Positions 45,056 through 53,020 of a stretch of 64,000 nt of DNA are shown here, piece after piece. Location: contig CALFNN010000105.1 of assembly GCA_937902925.1 (NCBI GenBank), positions 1 to 64,000 of the forward strand, given 5' to 3'. Source of the stretch: an uncultured Opitutaceae bacterium. Lineage in GTDB: Bacteria > Verrucomicrobiota > Verrucomicrobiia > Opitutales > Opitutaceae. A model generated the notes under the pieces. That model did no database searches. It saw only the letters and a list, made by a program, of their open reading frames with translations, and was not told the DNA's origin. The position numbers and the translations under genes were made by a program. Numbering within the stretch: the stretch's first letter is position 1; each line of letters begins with the position of its first letter.

Positions 45056-46132
45056 TCAATGTCCGCCGTCGAGGTCGCCGGGCTTGAGGAGCGGGACGAA
45101 GGTGGCCTTGATCGCGGCCTTCATGTAGGCTTCCTTGGGCTCGATCGTGCCGTCCTTCACGCGCGCCATGAGGCTGTTGTCCATCGTGACCATCCCGTCG
45201 CCGCCGCCGCTCTCGATGATGGTCTTGATGTTTCCAATCTGGCCGCTGCGGATCGTGTTGGGCAGCGCCTCGTGCGAGAGCAGGATTTCGTGGACGGCGC
45301 AGCGCCCCTTCGGGATGCGTTTGCAGAGGAGCTGGGCGACGACGCCGGCGAGACAACTGCCGAGCATGATGCGGACCTGGTTTTGCTCCTCGGCGGGAAA
45401 GGTGTTGATGATGCGGTCGACCGTCTTCGGGGCGTTGTTCGTGTGCAGCGTGCCGAAGACGAGCATGCCCATCGAGGCGCAGCCGAGCGCGAGCTTGATC
45501 GTTTCCATTTCGCGCATTTCACCGAGGAGCAGGATGTCGGGGTCGTGGCGCATGGCGCCCTTCAGCGCGGCGGCGAACGACTGGGTGTGCTCGCCAACCT
45601 CGCGATGGACGATGACGCACTTCTTCACCGGATGGACGAACTCGATCGGGTCCTCGATCGTGATGATGTGCTTCGCGAGGTTCGAGTTGATGTAGTCGAT
45701 CATCGCGGCGAGCGTGGTCGACTTGCCGGAGCCGGTGGGACCGGTGACGACGACGAGGCCCTGGTCGAGGTGGCAGAGTTTTTTCAGCGCCTCGGGCAGC
45801 TTGAGCTCGTCGAAGGAGAGAATCTTCGCCGGGATCTGGCGGAAGACCGCCGCCTGGCCCCAGTGATTGTAGAGATAGTTGCCGCGGAACCGCGCGAGGC
45901 CGGGGATTTCGTGGGCGAGGTCGAGGTCCTTGCGCTCGAGAAACTCGACCCAGCGGCGCTCGGGGACGATTTCCTTCAGGAGCGCCTCCATGGTTTTGGC
46001 GTCGACCGGCTGGTCGCTCATCGCCTGGAGCGAGCCGGAGGCGCGGGTCTTCGGCGGGAGACCGACCGTGAGGTGCAGGTCGGAGCCGCCCTTTTCGAGC
46101 ATCTGGCGGAGGAGGGAATCGATGGCGGCCAT
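45056..46132 (-). CDS. pilT: Type IV pilus retraction ATPase, PilT family
   Basis: 358 residues. The N-terminal PAS-like domain contains GGSDLHLTVGLPPKTRASGS. Walker A is GPTGSGKST, followed by the Asp box (IITIEDPIEFVH), Walker B (DILLLGEMREMETIKLAL) and the His box (LVFGTLHTNNA). It powers pilus retraction, or is its PilU-like accessory. Directly upstream (3 bp) is a second, longer PilT-type ATPase. They are far from the pilus assembly operon at 19.6-25 kb. Confidence 0.92.
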   Translation of the reverse strand: MAAIDSLLRQMLEKGGSDLHLTVGLPPKTRASGSLQAMSDQPVDAKTMEALLKEIVPERRWVEFLERKDLDLAHEIPGLARFRGNYLYNHWGQAAVFRQIPAKILSFDELKLPEALKKLCHLDQGLVVVTGPTGSGKSTTLAAMIDYINSNLAKHIITIEDPIEFVHPVKKCVIVHREVGEHTQSFAAALKGAMRHDPDILLLGEMREMETIKLALGCASMGMLVFGTLHTNNAPKTVDRIINTFPAEEQNQVRIMLGSCLAGVVAQLLCKRIPKGRCAVHEILLSHEALPNTIRSGQIGNIKTIIESGGGDGMVTMDNSLMARVKDGTIEPKEAYMKAAIKATFVPLLKPGDLDGGH

Positions 46133-46135
46133 GGG

Positions 46136-47551
46136 TCAGGTGATTTTCGCCTTCAGGACGCGGTTCGTGATATTGGCGTTGGCGGTGGCGGCGGAGATTT
46201 TGTTTTCCTTCCAGAGGCCGAAGATGACGTTGTCCATGAGACACATCCCCTCCTTCACCCCGGTCTCCATCGTGTTGCGCAGGCCGGCGGACTTGCCCTC
46301 GCGGATCAGGTTTTGAATCGCGGTGTTGCTGATGAGAATCTCGCAGGCGAGGACGAGATCGCCCTCGGGCGATGGGAGCAGGCGCTGGCAGACGACGCCG
46401 CGGAGGCTCTCGGCGACGCTGGCGCGAATCTGCGTCTGCTGGGCGGGCGGGAAGACATCGAGGAGGCGGTTCAGCGTCGTGGCAGCGTCGCTCGTGTGCA
46501 TGGTGCCGATGACGAGATGGCCCGTTTCCGAGGCGCTGATCGCCATCTCGATCGTCTCGAGGTCGCGGAGTTCGCCGATGACGATGACATCGGGATCCTC
46601 GCGGAGGGCGCCCTTGAGCGCCGTGAAAAACGACTTGGTATGCGGGCCGACCTCGCGCTGGGTGACATTGCAGCCCCGGGCGGGCTGGACGACCTCGATC
46701 GGGTCCTCGACCGTGATGATGTGGTCGGTGCGGGTCTCGTTGAGGTAGGCGACCATCGAGGCGAGGGTCGTCGTCTTGCCCGAGCCGACGGGCCCCGTGA
46801 TCAGGATGAGGCCGTTGTGGTAGGAGAGAAGTTTGTGGAGGGTCGCGATGTGCGGCTTGTAGCCGAGCTCCTCGAGCGTGCGCGTTTCCGCAGGGACGAG
46901 GCGGTAGGCGCCGGCGGCGCCGTTCTTGTGGAACATCAGGTTGACCCGGTAACGTTCCGTGGCCGTGACCGCGAGGGCGTAGTCGTAGTCCTTGCGCTCG
47001 AGAAAAGTTTTTTTCTGCTCGGGGGCGAGGAGGGAGACGTTCAAGCGCAGCGAGTCCTCCGGGGTGAGCACGTAATCGGAGAGATAGGAGAGGGCGCGAT
47101 TCTTGCGGACGAAGGGACGCGCCCCGGTCGAGAGGTGGAGATCGCTGGCGCCGAAGAGGCCGGTGTCCTTCAGGAGGCCGCGCAGGGCCGTGGCGAGGGC
47201 CGCGTCGTCCAGTTTCGCGATCGTGTCGAAGGCGAACTGGGGGGCACCGGCCGCGGCCTTGAAGGTGGCGGCCGTCTTGGCGGGACCGGTCTGGACAAAC
47301 GGCACGCTCGAGCCGGATTCCTCAAACGGGTCGTTCGCCGGCGGGCCCTTCTCGGCTTTCGTGAGCGCGAGGTCGGCGACTTTCTCCAGCGTCTCGACAT
47401 CGGTGACGATGGCGGAGTCGATAAACTCCTGGGCGTAGGCCATGAGGTCGGCGTCTTCGCCGAGCTTGGCGCGGACCTGCAGGCATTGCGGACGGGTGAA
47501 GAGGCCCTGATCGATGCCGAGGCGGGCGAGCCAGCGGGTGTCGTTGTTCAT
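46136..47551 (-). CDS. PilT-family ATPase with N-terminal extension
   Basis: 471 residues. About 110 extra residues at the N-terminus (starting MNNDTRWLARLGIDQGLF) form a helical domain not found in PilT. Then comes the PilT core: GASDLHLSTGARPFVRKN, Walker A GPVGSGKTTT, Asp box IITVEDPIEVVQP, Walker B DVIVIGELRDLETIEMA and His box LVIGTMHTSDA. All catalytic signatures are intact. It is probably a second retraction motor or regulatory partner of the PilT encoded next in the operon. Confidence 0.9.
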   Translation of the reverse strand: MNNDTRWLARLGIDQGLFTRPQCLQVRAKLGEDADLMAYAQEFIDSAIVTDVETLEKVADLALTKAEKGPPANDPFEESGSSVPFVQTGPAKTAATFKAAAGAPQFAFDTIAKLDDAALATALRGLLKDTGLFGASDLHLSTGARPFVRKNRALSYLSDYVLTPEDSLRLNVSLLAPEQKKTFLERKDYDYALAVTATERYRVNLMFHKNGAAGAYRLVPAETRTLEELGYKPHIATLHKLLSYHNGLILITGPVGSGKTTTLASMVAYLNETRTDHIITVEDPIEVVQPARGCNVTQREVGPHTKSFFTALKGALREDPDVIVIGELRDLETIEMAISASETGHLVIGTMHTSDAATTLNRLLDVFPPAQQTQIRASVAESLRGVVCQRLLPSPEGDLVLACEILISNTAIQNLIREGKSAGLRNTMETGVKEGMCLMDNVIFGLWKENKISAATANANITNRVLKAKIT

Positions 47552-47713
47552 GCGTGGCGGAAGAAGTGGGGACGGCGGGGAGATTGCGCCCGGCCTGCGG
47601 TCAAGCCAAGCGCGAACAAGGCGGTGAAAGTTCCATCGGGGATGAACTTTACGCGCCCGTTACCTCCGGGGCTGGCGCAACCGGGCCGGGAAACGTTGGT
47701 CTATGGCAGGACT

Positions 47714-48127
47714 ATGAACATGCCATCCCACCATCCCCTGCATCGATTTGCCGTGCTGGCCGCTGTCATCGCCATGCTCGCCTTCAGCCCAGGCTGCTTT
47801 CTTGTGGCCGTGGGGGCGGCGGGGGCGGCCGGGGCCGGCGCAGTCGCCTATGTGCGCGGCGAACTCAACGCCACGGTGAACGGAGGCATCGATGCGGTCG
47901 ACCGGGCGACGAACCGGGCCCTCGAGCAACTGCAGTTTGCGAAGATCAACGAAGGCAAGAGCACGGTGGACGCCGCTATCACGGCGCGCACCGGTCAGGA
48001 CCGGAAGATCGACATCAAGCTCGACCGCTCCGCGGACAATCTCACGCGGGTGCGGATCCGCGTGGACACGTTTGGCGACGAATCGCTCTCGCGGATGCTC
48101 CTCGACAAGATCAAGTCGAACCTCTGA
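47714..48127 (+). CDS. Probable lipoprotein, DUF3568 family
   Basis: 137 residues from the ATG at 47714; another ATG lies 6 bp later. A hydrophobic signal ends in a lipobox-like FSPGC, so Cys near residue 29 may be lipid-modified. A Gly/Ala helix follows (VAVGAAGAAGAGAVAYVRGE), then the DUF3568 core (ELNATVNGGIDAVDRATNRA, LEQLQFAKINEGKSTVDAAI). The family is exported; function unknown. It is divergent from the pilT operon and convergent with the glyoxalase gene. Confidence 0.78.
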   Translation: MNMPSHHPLHRFAVLAAVIAMLAFSPGCFLVAVGAAGAAGAGAVAYVRGELNATVNGGIDAVDRATNRALEQLQFAKINEGKSTVDAAITARTGQDRKIDIKLDRSADNLTRVRIRVDTFGDESLSRMLLDKIKSNL

Positions 48128-48151
48128 GCGCCCGCGGCGCGGGGCGGCCCG

Positions 48152-48931
48152 CTAGTCGGGGATCAGGCGAAGCCCGATGCCGTCGGGATCGGTCAAGTCT
48201 TTCGGGGCGCCGCCGCCCTTGCGGGCGAAGGTCGCGGCCGCGAGGCCGAGCGCGCCGGACGGCTGCGGCGACCGCGGCCGCCCCCAGGTGTTGAGTCCAA
48301 GGTGGTGGTGATAACCATCGGCGGCGAGGAAACGGGCGCCGGGATAGGAGCCTTGCGTCACGGTGACGCCGAGATGGTCGCGATAGAATTTTTCGCTGCG
48401 ATCAAGGTCGGTAACGCGCAGGTGGAGATGCCCCCAGCGGGCACCATGCAATGGCGTCGGGCCGGACGACGCGCCGGCACGGAGCAGCGAATCGACATCG
48501 AGCGGCAGCGTGCCCATGGCGAGGCCGCCGTCCTTGAAGGGCCACCGTTCACGCGGTCGGTCGGCGTAGAACTCGAGGCCGTTGCCGTCGGGATCGGTGA
48601 GGTAGAGTGCCTCGCTGACGCCGTGATCGGAGAAACCGTCGAACTCGACGCCCGCGTCCGCCGCGCGGCGCAGCCAGCCGCCGAGGGCGGCGCGCGTGGG
48701 GAGGAGCAGCGCGGCGTGAAAGAGTCCCGCCGTGTCGCGCGCCGGCGCCGGCGCCCCGCGGTCCGCGATGAGCGTGAGGATCGCGGGCCTGTCCGCCGCG
48801 GTCGCCAGTTCGACGCCACCGGCCGATTGCCGGAGGACGACGAAGCCGAGCTGGCGCGAATAGAAATCCATCATTCGCGCGAGGTCGGAGACGCGAAGGG
48901 CGACGGAGGCGAGACGAAGGGAGGAGGTCAT
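48152..48931 (-). CDS. Glyoxalase/dioxygenase-superfamily protein (VOC family, CatE-like)
   Basis: 259 residues from the ATG at 48931, forming two VOC modules (about 8-125 and 160-258). Putative metal ligands are spaced as in type I extradiol dioxygenases: His in FHAALLLPTR, His in RWGHLHLRVTDLDRSEKFYR and an acidic residue in LTDPDG. It is similar to the CatE/YfiE group of catechol 2,3-dioxygenase-like proteins. Substrate is unproven; quinones or electrophiles are possible because an Rrf2-type operator motif lies upstream. A 32-codon reading frame overlaps the start (ATGA). Confidence 0.85.
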   Translation of the reverse strand: MTSSLRLASVALRVSDLARMMDFYSRQLGFVVLRQSAGGVELATAADRPAILTLIADRGAPAPARDTAGLFHAALLLPTRAALGGWLRRAADAGVEFDGFSDHGVSEALYLTDPDGNGLEFYADRPRERWPFKDGGLAMGTLPLDVDSLLRAGASSGPTPLHGARWGHLHLRVTDLDRSEKFYRDHLGVTVTQGSYPGARFLAADGYHHHLGLNTWGRPRSPQPSGALGLAAATFARKGGGAPKDLTDPDGIGLRLIPD

Positions 48932-49026
48932 GCGGCTTGCGGGCCGGCGAGTTCGTCGAGCCCGGACTGAGACTGGAAAGCCGTCGAGACGGAGGCGGCG
49001 GCGCGGGCGGATGGATTCGTGGTCAT
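48928..49026 (-). CDS. Possible 32-residue leader peptide before the VOC gene
   Basis: ATG at 49026 to TGA at 48928-48930, sequence MTTNPSARAAASVSTAFQSQ followed by SGLDELAGPQAA. Its stop overlaps the VOC start codon (ATGA), suggesting translational coupling. Its start lies 8 bp after the candidate Rrf2 operator. It shows no homology I recognise. It could be a coupling leader or simply chance. Confidence 0.35.
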   Translation of the reverse strand: MTTNPSARAAASVSTAFQSQSGLDELAGPQAA

Positions 49027-49033
49027 AATTAAT

Positions 49034-49050
49034 GGAACTAAAAGTGTTAC
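49034..49050. promoter_or_regulatory. Candidate Rrf2 operator upstream of the VOC gene
   Basis: GGAACTAAAAGTGTTAC. It matches the motif upstream of the rrf2 gene (49512-49528) at 13 of 17 positions, with identical GTTAC half and AAC/AAG core. It is embedded in an AT-rich strip between rrf2 and the VOC gene. Confidence 0.5.
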
Positions 49051-49068
49051 ATTTGAGCCGAAATTTTT

Positions 49069-49503
49069 TTACCGCCTGCCCGTGCAGACGGCGTGGAGCT
49101 GGCGGTGCACGTCGGCGAGGCTGACCCGCGCGAGTTCGGCCTCCATGCTGGCATGTGCCTTCGCGAGCACGCCCCCGAGGATCGTCTCGATCTTCGCGCC
49201 GACGGGACACTTTTGATTGGGCGAGAAGTGACGGAGGCCGTGATCCGGCTTCGGCTCGACCGCCCGGTAGATGCCGAGGAGAGAAATGCCTTCCGGCGGC
49301 GCCGAGAGCGAAAAACCGCCGGCGGCACCCTTCCGGGCCGCGACCAGACGCGCCTTGACCAAGGCGGAAAGCAAGCGGCGGATGACGACGGGATTGGTAT
49401 CCACGCTCGACGCGATCTCCGCCGACGGCACCGCGGCCCCCTGACGGTAGGCCAGGTAGGCGAGCATGTGCACGCTGACGGCGAAGCGGGAGTTTCCACT
49501 CAT
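49069..49503 (-). CDS. Rrf2-family transcriptional regulator
   Basis: 144 residues. The N-terminal winged helix (about 5-70; SRFAVSVHMLAYLAYRQG, then SSVDTNPVVIRRLLSALVKA) ends in the wing VAARKGAAGGFSL. A long dimerisation helix follows. Only one Cys lies in the sensor region (NQKCPVGAKIE), so the three-Cys Fe-S cluster of IscR/NsrR is absent. It resembles the YwnA/cluster-free group. It probably represses itself and the downstream VOC gene through the matching 17-bp motifs. Confidence 0.88.
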   Translation of the reverse strand: MSGNSRFAVSVHMLAYLAYRQGAAVPSAEIASSVDTNPVVIRRLLSALVKARLVAARKGAAGGFSLSAPPEGISLLGIYRAVEPKPDHGLRHFSPNQKCPVGAKIETILGGVLAKAHASMEAELARVSLADVHRQLHAVCTGRR

Positions 49504-49511
49504 GACTTAAT

Positions 49512-49528
49512 GTAACCACAAGAGTTAC
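49512..49528. promoter_or_regulatory. Candidate Rrf2 operator upstream of rrf2
   Basis: GTAACCACAAGAGTTAC: inverted GTAAC/GTTAC halves with a 7-bp spacer, 9 bp upstream of the rrf2 start codon. Autoregulation is inferred. Confidence 0.55.
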
Positions 49529-49631
49529 GCTTAGGATTGTGTCAAGCGCCGGTTCGCCCGGCGTGAAGGCGGCCACATCCGGGGTTGCAAAGGGGATAGT
49601 TTCCGCGAGGCTGGCGGGCTTACCAATTGTC

Positions 49632-51332
49632 ATGCTGAAGAAAATTTTTGCGAAGCTGCGCGAAACGATCGCGCCCTCGCGCGCCAAGAAGCCCGCCCAT
49701 CCCCATGAAGGCGCCAAGTCGGCCGCCCAACCCAGAGCAGCGGGGGCGGCGCATCGCGGTGAGGCGCCCCGCCACGATCGCGGTGGATCGGGTCACGGCG
49801 CCCAGTCCCGCGGCGGGCGCGGGCACGAGGCGGGGCGCGGCCAGCCGCGCGACCCGCGGGACATCCCGGAACCGCGCGCGCAAGGCGGCGGACACGAATC
49901 CCGCCCGCAGCGGGAGGAGCACGGGCAACGGGGCGGTGCGCACGGCGGCGGCCAGGGCGGCCGGGGCCAGCACTCGCGGGGTGGAGGCGGGCGCGGGGGG
50001 CGCGGTGGTTCATTCGATCCGGGGCACGCCAAGCGCGAGCGGCCGACGATCGACAAGACTTTCGACCACCCGCGGACGGCGGACGTGAAGCCGGTTGTGC
50101 CGGTGGATATTCCGAAGATGGACACGGCGTTCACGGCGCTCGGGCTGTCGGACGCGCTGGCGTTCGGCGTGCAGGAAATGGGTTACGTGACGCCGACGCC
50201 GATCCAGGCGCAGGCGATTCCGGTCGTCCTGCGCGGGGGCGACGTCATCGGCTCGGCGCAAACCGGCACGGGCAAGACCGCGGCGTTTGCGCTCCCGATC
50301 ATCCAGCGCCTCGGCACGCATGGCGCGTTGCGGTGCCTGATCCTCGAACCGACGCGCGAACTCGCGCTGCAGGTGGAGGAGGCGTTTCAAAAATTCGCCA
50401 AGTTCACGGACCTGCGGGTGACGATCGTCTACGGCGGGGTCGGCTACGGGAAGCAGACCGACGACCTGCGGCGGGGAATGGATATCCTGGCGGCGACGCC
50501 GGGGCGGCTCCTCGATCATCTCGAGCAGGGCAACTGCTCGCTCGACAAGATCGACATCCTCGTCCTCGACGAAGTCGACCGGATGCTCGACATGGGATTT
50601 TTGCCGGACGTGCGCCGCATCGTGCAGAAATGTCCGCGGGACCGGCAGACGCTTTTCTTCACGGCCACGCTGCCGCCCGAGCTCGAGCAGCTGGCCGGCT
50701 GGGCGCTGCGCGATCCCCTGAAGGTCGAGATCGGCCGCCAGCGTTCGCCGGCGGAAACGGTGTCGCATGCGTTTTATCCCGTGGTCGCCTCGCAGAAGTT
50801 CGACTTGTTGCAGCTGTTGCTGGAGCAGACGACGTTCAAGAGTGTGCTCATCTTTTCGCGCACGCGGATGGGGGCCGACCGGATCGCGCACCGGCTCGTG
50901 ACCAAGGGTCACACGGTCGGGGTGATGCATTCCGACCGCAGCCAGCGGGAGCGGATCGAGGCCCTCGATGGATTCAAGAGCGGCAAATTCGAGGTGCTCG
51001 TGGCGACCGACATCGCGGCCCGCGGGCTCGACATCGCCGGCGTCTCGCACGTCATCAATTACGACGTGCCGGAAAATCCGGAAGACTATGTCCACCGGAT
51101 CGGCCGCACGGGCCGGGCGCATAACACCGGTGATGCGTTCACGCTCGTGACCGAGGACGACGTGCGCGATGCGCGCTCGATCGAGCGCTACATGGGGCTG
51201 GCGGTCGAGCGGAAGAAAATCGAGGGCTTCCCCTATATCTATTCGGCGCTGTTCGACGAAAAGGCGCTGGCGGAGATCAGTGCGGCCGCGGCCAAACCGA
51301 CGAGCCGGCTGCACCGCGGGGCGCGCCGGTAA
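49632..51332 (+). CDS. DEAD-box RNA helicase with RGG-rich N-terminal extension
   Basis: 566 residues from the ATG at 49632. Residues 15-145 are Gly/Arg/His-rich (RGGRGH, GGGGRGGRGG repeats), resembling RNA-binding RGG regions that usually sit at the C-terminus. The helicase core follows: Q motif (YVTPTPIQAQAIP), Walker A AQTGTGKT (about 212-219), motif Ib/III (TPGR; SAT is FTAT), motif II DEVD (about 311-314, in place of DEAD) and motif VI HRIGRTGRAH. It would unwind RNA in ribosome assembly or cold adaptation (RhlE-like). It has its own promoter region of about 100 bp. Confidence 0.93.
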   Translation: MLKKIFAKLRETIAPSRAKKPAHPHEGAKSAAQPRAAGAAHRGEAPRHDRGGSGHGAQSRGGRGHEAGRGQPRDPRDIPEPRAQGGGHESRPQREEHGQRGGAHGGGQGGRGQHSRGGGGRGGRGGSFDPGHAKRERPTIDKTFDHPRTADVKPVVPVDIPKMDTAFTALGLSDALAFGVQEMGYVTPTPIQAQAIPVVLRGGDVIGSAQTGTGKTAAFALPIIQRLGTHGALRCLILEPTRELALQVEEAFQKFAKFTDLRVTIVYGGVGYGKQTDDLRRGMDILAATPGRLLDHLEQGNCSLDKIDILVLDEVDRMLDMGFLPDVRRIVQKCPRDRQTLFFTATLPPELEQLAGWALRDPLKVEIGRQRSPAETVSHAFYPVVASQKFDLLQLLLEQTTFKSVLIFSRTRMGADRIAHRLVTKGHTVGVMHSDRSQRERIEALDGFKSGKFEVLVATDIAARGLDIAGVSHVINYDVPENPEDYVHRIGRTGRAHNTGDAFTLVTEDDVRDARSIERYMGLAVERKKIEGFPYIYSALFDEKALAEISAAAAKPTSRLHRGARR

Positions 51333-51345
51333 GCGGCGCCCGCGG

Positions 51346-51969
51346 TCACTCGTCGCCGTTCACGATCTTGTAGGTGATGGCGGCGACCGCGGCGCCGCCG
51401 AAATTGGCGACGAGGAAGACCCAGAGATTGCCCCACGTCTGGAGGCCCATCAGGACGAGGCCGAGGGCGACCGCGGGGTTGAAGGCGCCGCCCGACACGC
51501 CACCCACGGCGTAGGCCCCGGTCATCACCGTCATGCCGATCGCCAGGCCATAGAAGGAATTGTTCGCCGTGCCCTTCGCGGTGGCGACGTTCAGCACCAC
51601 CCAGGCGAGCGCGAAGGTGAACAGGAATTCGGCGAGCAGCGCGGCCTTCACGCCGATGGCGAAGGGCGCGGCGGACCCGATCGGCTTGAAGTAGTGGATG
51701 CACCACGAGGCGACGAAGGCGGCGGCAAACTGGGCGACCCAATAGGGGATGAGGTCGGTCGTGGTGAGCCGGCCGCGGATTCGGACCGCCAGCGATACGG
51801 CCGGATTAAAGTGTCCGCCCGAAACATGCCCGCCGGCGAAGATCATGACCATCAGGGAGGCGCCGATCGCGAGCGGCGCGAGGAGCCCGGCGTCGGGCGG
51901 GATCACGGTGCTGCCGACCGTGAAGACGAGAAAGAACGTGCCGATGAACTCGACGAGATATTTTTTCAT
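51346..51969 (-). CDS. Aquaporin-family channel (MIP), arsenic-island linked
   Basis: 207 residues with six membrane helices. Two NPA boxes are present: GHFNPAVSLAVRIRGR (first) and GAFNPAVALGLVLMG (second). In water and glycerol channels the second box is followed by an Arg (NPAR) that lines the selectivity filter; here it is Val. From memory, the Sinorhizobium AqpS channel of ars operons also has a non-Arg filter and passes methylated arsenicals. The gene is divergent from arsM with about 155 bp between, so a role in methylarsenic or arsenite passage is plausible. Confidence 0.88.
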   Translation of the reverse strand: MKKYLVEFIGTFFLVFTVGSTVIPPDAGLLAPLAIGASLMVMIFAGGHVSGGHFNPAVSLAVRIRGRLTTTDLIPYWVAQFAAAFVASWCIHYFKPIGSAAPFAIGVKAALLAEFLFTFALAWVVLNVATAKGTANNSFYGLAIGMTVMTGAYAVGGVSGGAFNPAVALGLVLMGLQTWGNLWVFLVANFGGAAVAAITYKIVNGDE

Positions 51970-52123
51970 GGGAAGCGGGAGGGGTTGGAAGCGCGACCGG
52001 ACGCGGGGAGGTTTGAAACCGGGGCGGGGAAAGACAACGCGATTTCGGCGGCGGCGAGGGAAGGCCGAATCTTTGCGTCCTGGCGCGACGATCTCCGTCA
52101 GCAGGGATGAACCAACCATCATC

Positions 52124-53020
52124 ATGACCAACGTTTCACTTCCCGATTCCGAAAAGATCCGTGCCTTTGTCCGCGAGCGCTACGGCGCGATTGCCGAGCA
52201 GTCCGGTGGTGCCGGCTGCGGCTGCGCGGCGGCCGGCGACTCGCCGGTCGCGCCCGGCGCGGGCTGCTGCTCCGACGAAAATCGCGCGGCGACCGTCGCC
52301 GAGACGAACTGTTGCGCCAGCACCTGCTGCGACGGCGGCGGCAAGTCCTACGGCGAGAAACTCGGCTACAGCGCCGACGAACTGGCCGCCGCCCCCGCGG
52401 GCGCCGATCTCGGCCTCGGCTGCGGCAATCCGCTCGCGATCGCCTCGATCCAGCCGGGCGAGACGGTGCTCGATCTCGGAAGTGGCGCGGGTTTCGACTG
52501 TTTTCTCGCGGCCCGCCAGCTCGCGGGCACGGGGCGGGTGATCGGGGTCGACATGACGGCGGCGATGATCACGAAGGCGCGGGGCAATGCCGCCAAGGGC
52601 GGCTATGCTAACGTGGAGTTCCGGCTCGGCGAGATCGAGGCCCTGCCGGTGGCGGACGCGACGGTCGACCTCATCATGTCGAACTGCGTCATCAACCTGT
52701 CGCCGGAGAAGGCGAGGGTGATGCGCGAGGCGTTTCGCGCGCTGAAGCCGGGCGGCCGGCTGGCGATCGCGGACGTCGTGGCGACAAAGCCCCTGCCGGC
52801 GGAACTGCGGAAAAAACTCGGGGCGATCGGTGCGTGCGTCGGCGGAGCGACCTTGGTCGACGAGTTGAGGGCCATGCTGGCCGAGGCCGGATTCGTGCGG
52901 ATCGCGATCACCCCGAAAGAGAGTTCGCGCGAATACATCGGGCACTGGACCGACGATCCCACGACCGGCGAATTTGTCGTGAGTGCGCTCATCACCGCGT
53001 CCAAGCTCGGGACCGCATGA
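52124..53020 (+). CDS. arsM: Arsenite methyltransferase
   Basis: 298 residues. The Cys-rich N-terminus has pairs at 48-49, 63-64 and 68-69. The S-adenosylmethionine site is DLGSGAGFDCFLAA (about 117-130). The conserved arsenic-binding cysteines of the ArsM family are recognisable as Cys100 (LGCGNPL), Cys188 (SNCVINLSPEK) and Cys238 (GACVGGA), with the 188-to-238 spacing as in the algal enzyme. It methylates As(III), giving volatile or exportable products. It overlaps the sigma factor gene by 4 bp (ATGA). Confidence 0.95.
   Translation: MTNVSLPDSEKIRAFVRERYGAIAEQSGGAGCGCAAAGDSPVAPGAGCCSDENRAATVAETNCCASTCCDGGGKSYGEKLGYSADELAAAPAGADLGLGCGNPLAIASIQPGETVLDLGSGAGFDCFLAARQLAGTGRVIGVDMTAAMITKARGNAAKGGYANVEFRLGEIEALPVADATVDLIMSNCVINLSPEKARVMREAFRALKPGGRLAIADVVATKPLPAELRKKLGAIGACVGGATLVDELRAMLAEAGFVRIAITPKESSREYIGHWTDDPTTGEFVVSALITASKLGTA

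Noticed and set aside
45059-47700. Long plus-strand open frame opposite the two pilT genes
   Set aside because: Codon composition is that of an antisense shadow. Only its last part (from 47714) is a genuine gene, the DUF3568 protein.
51970-52123. Search for an ArsR operator in the aquaporin-arsM divergent region
   Set aside because: No copy of the ATATTCCC/GGGAATAT palindrome seen there. Control of arsM must rely on another site or factor.
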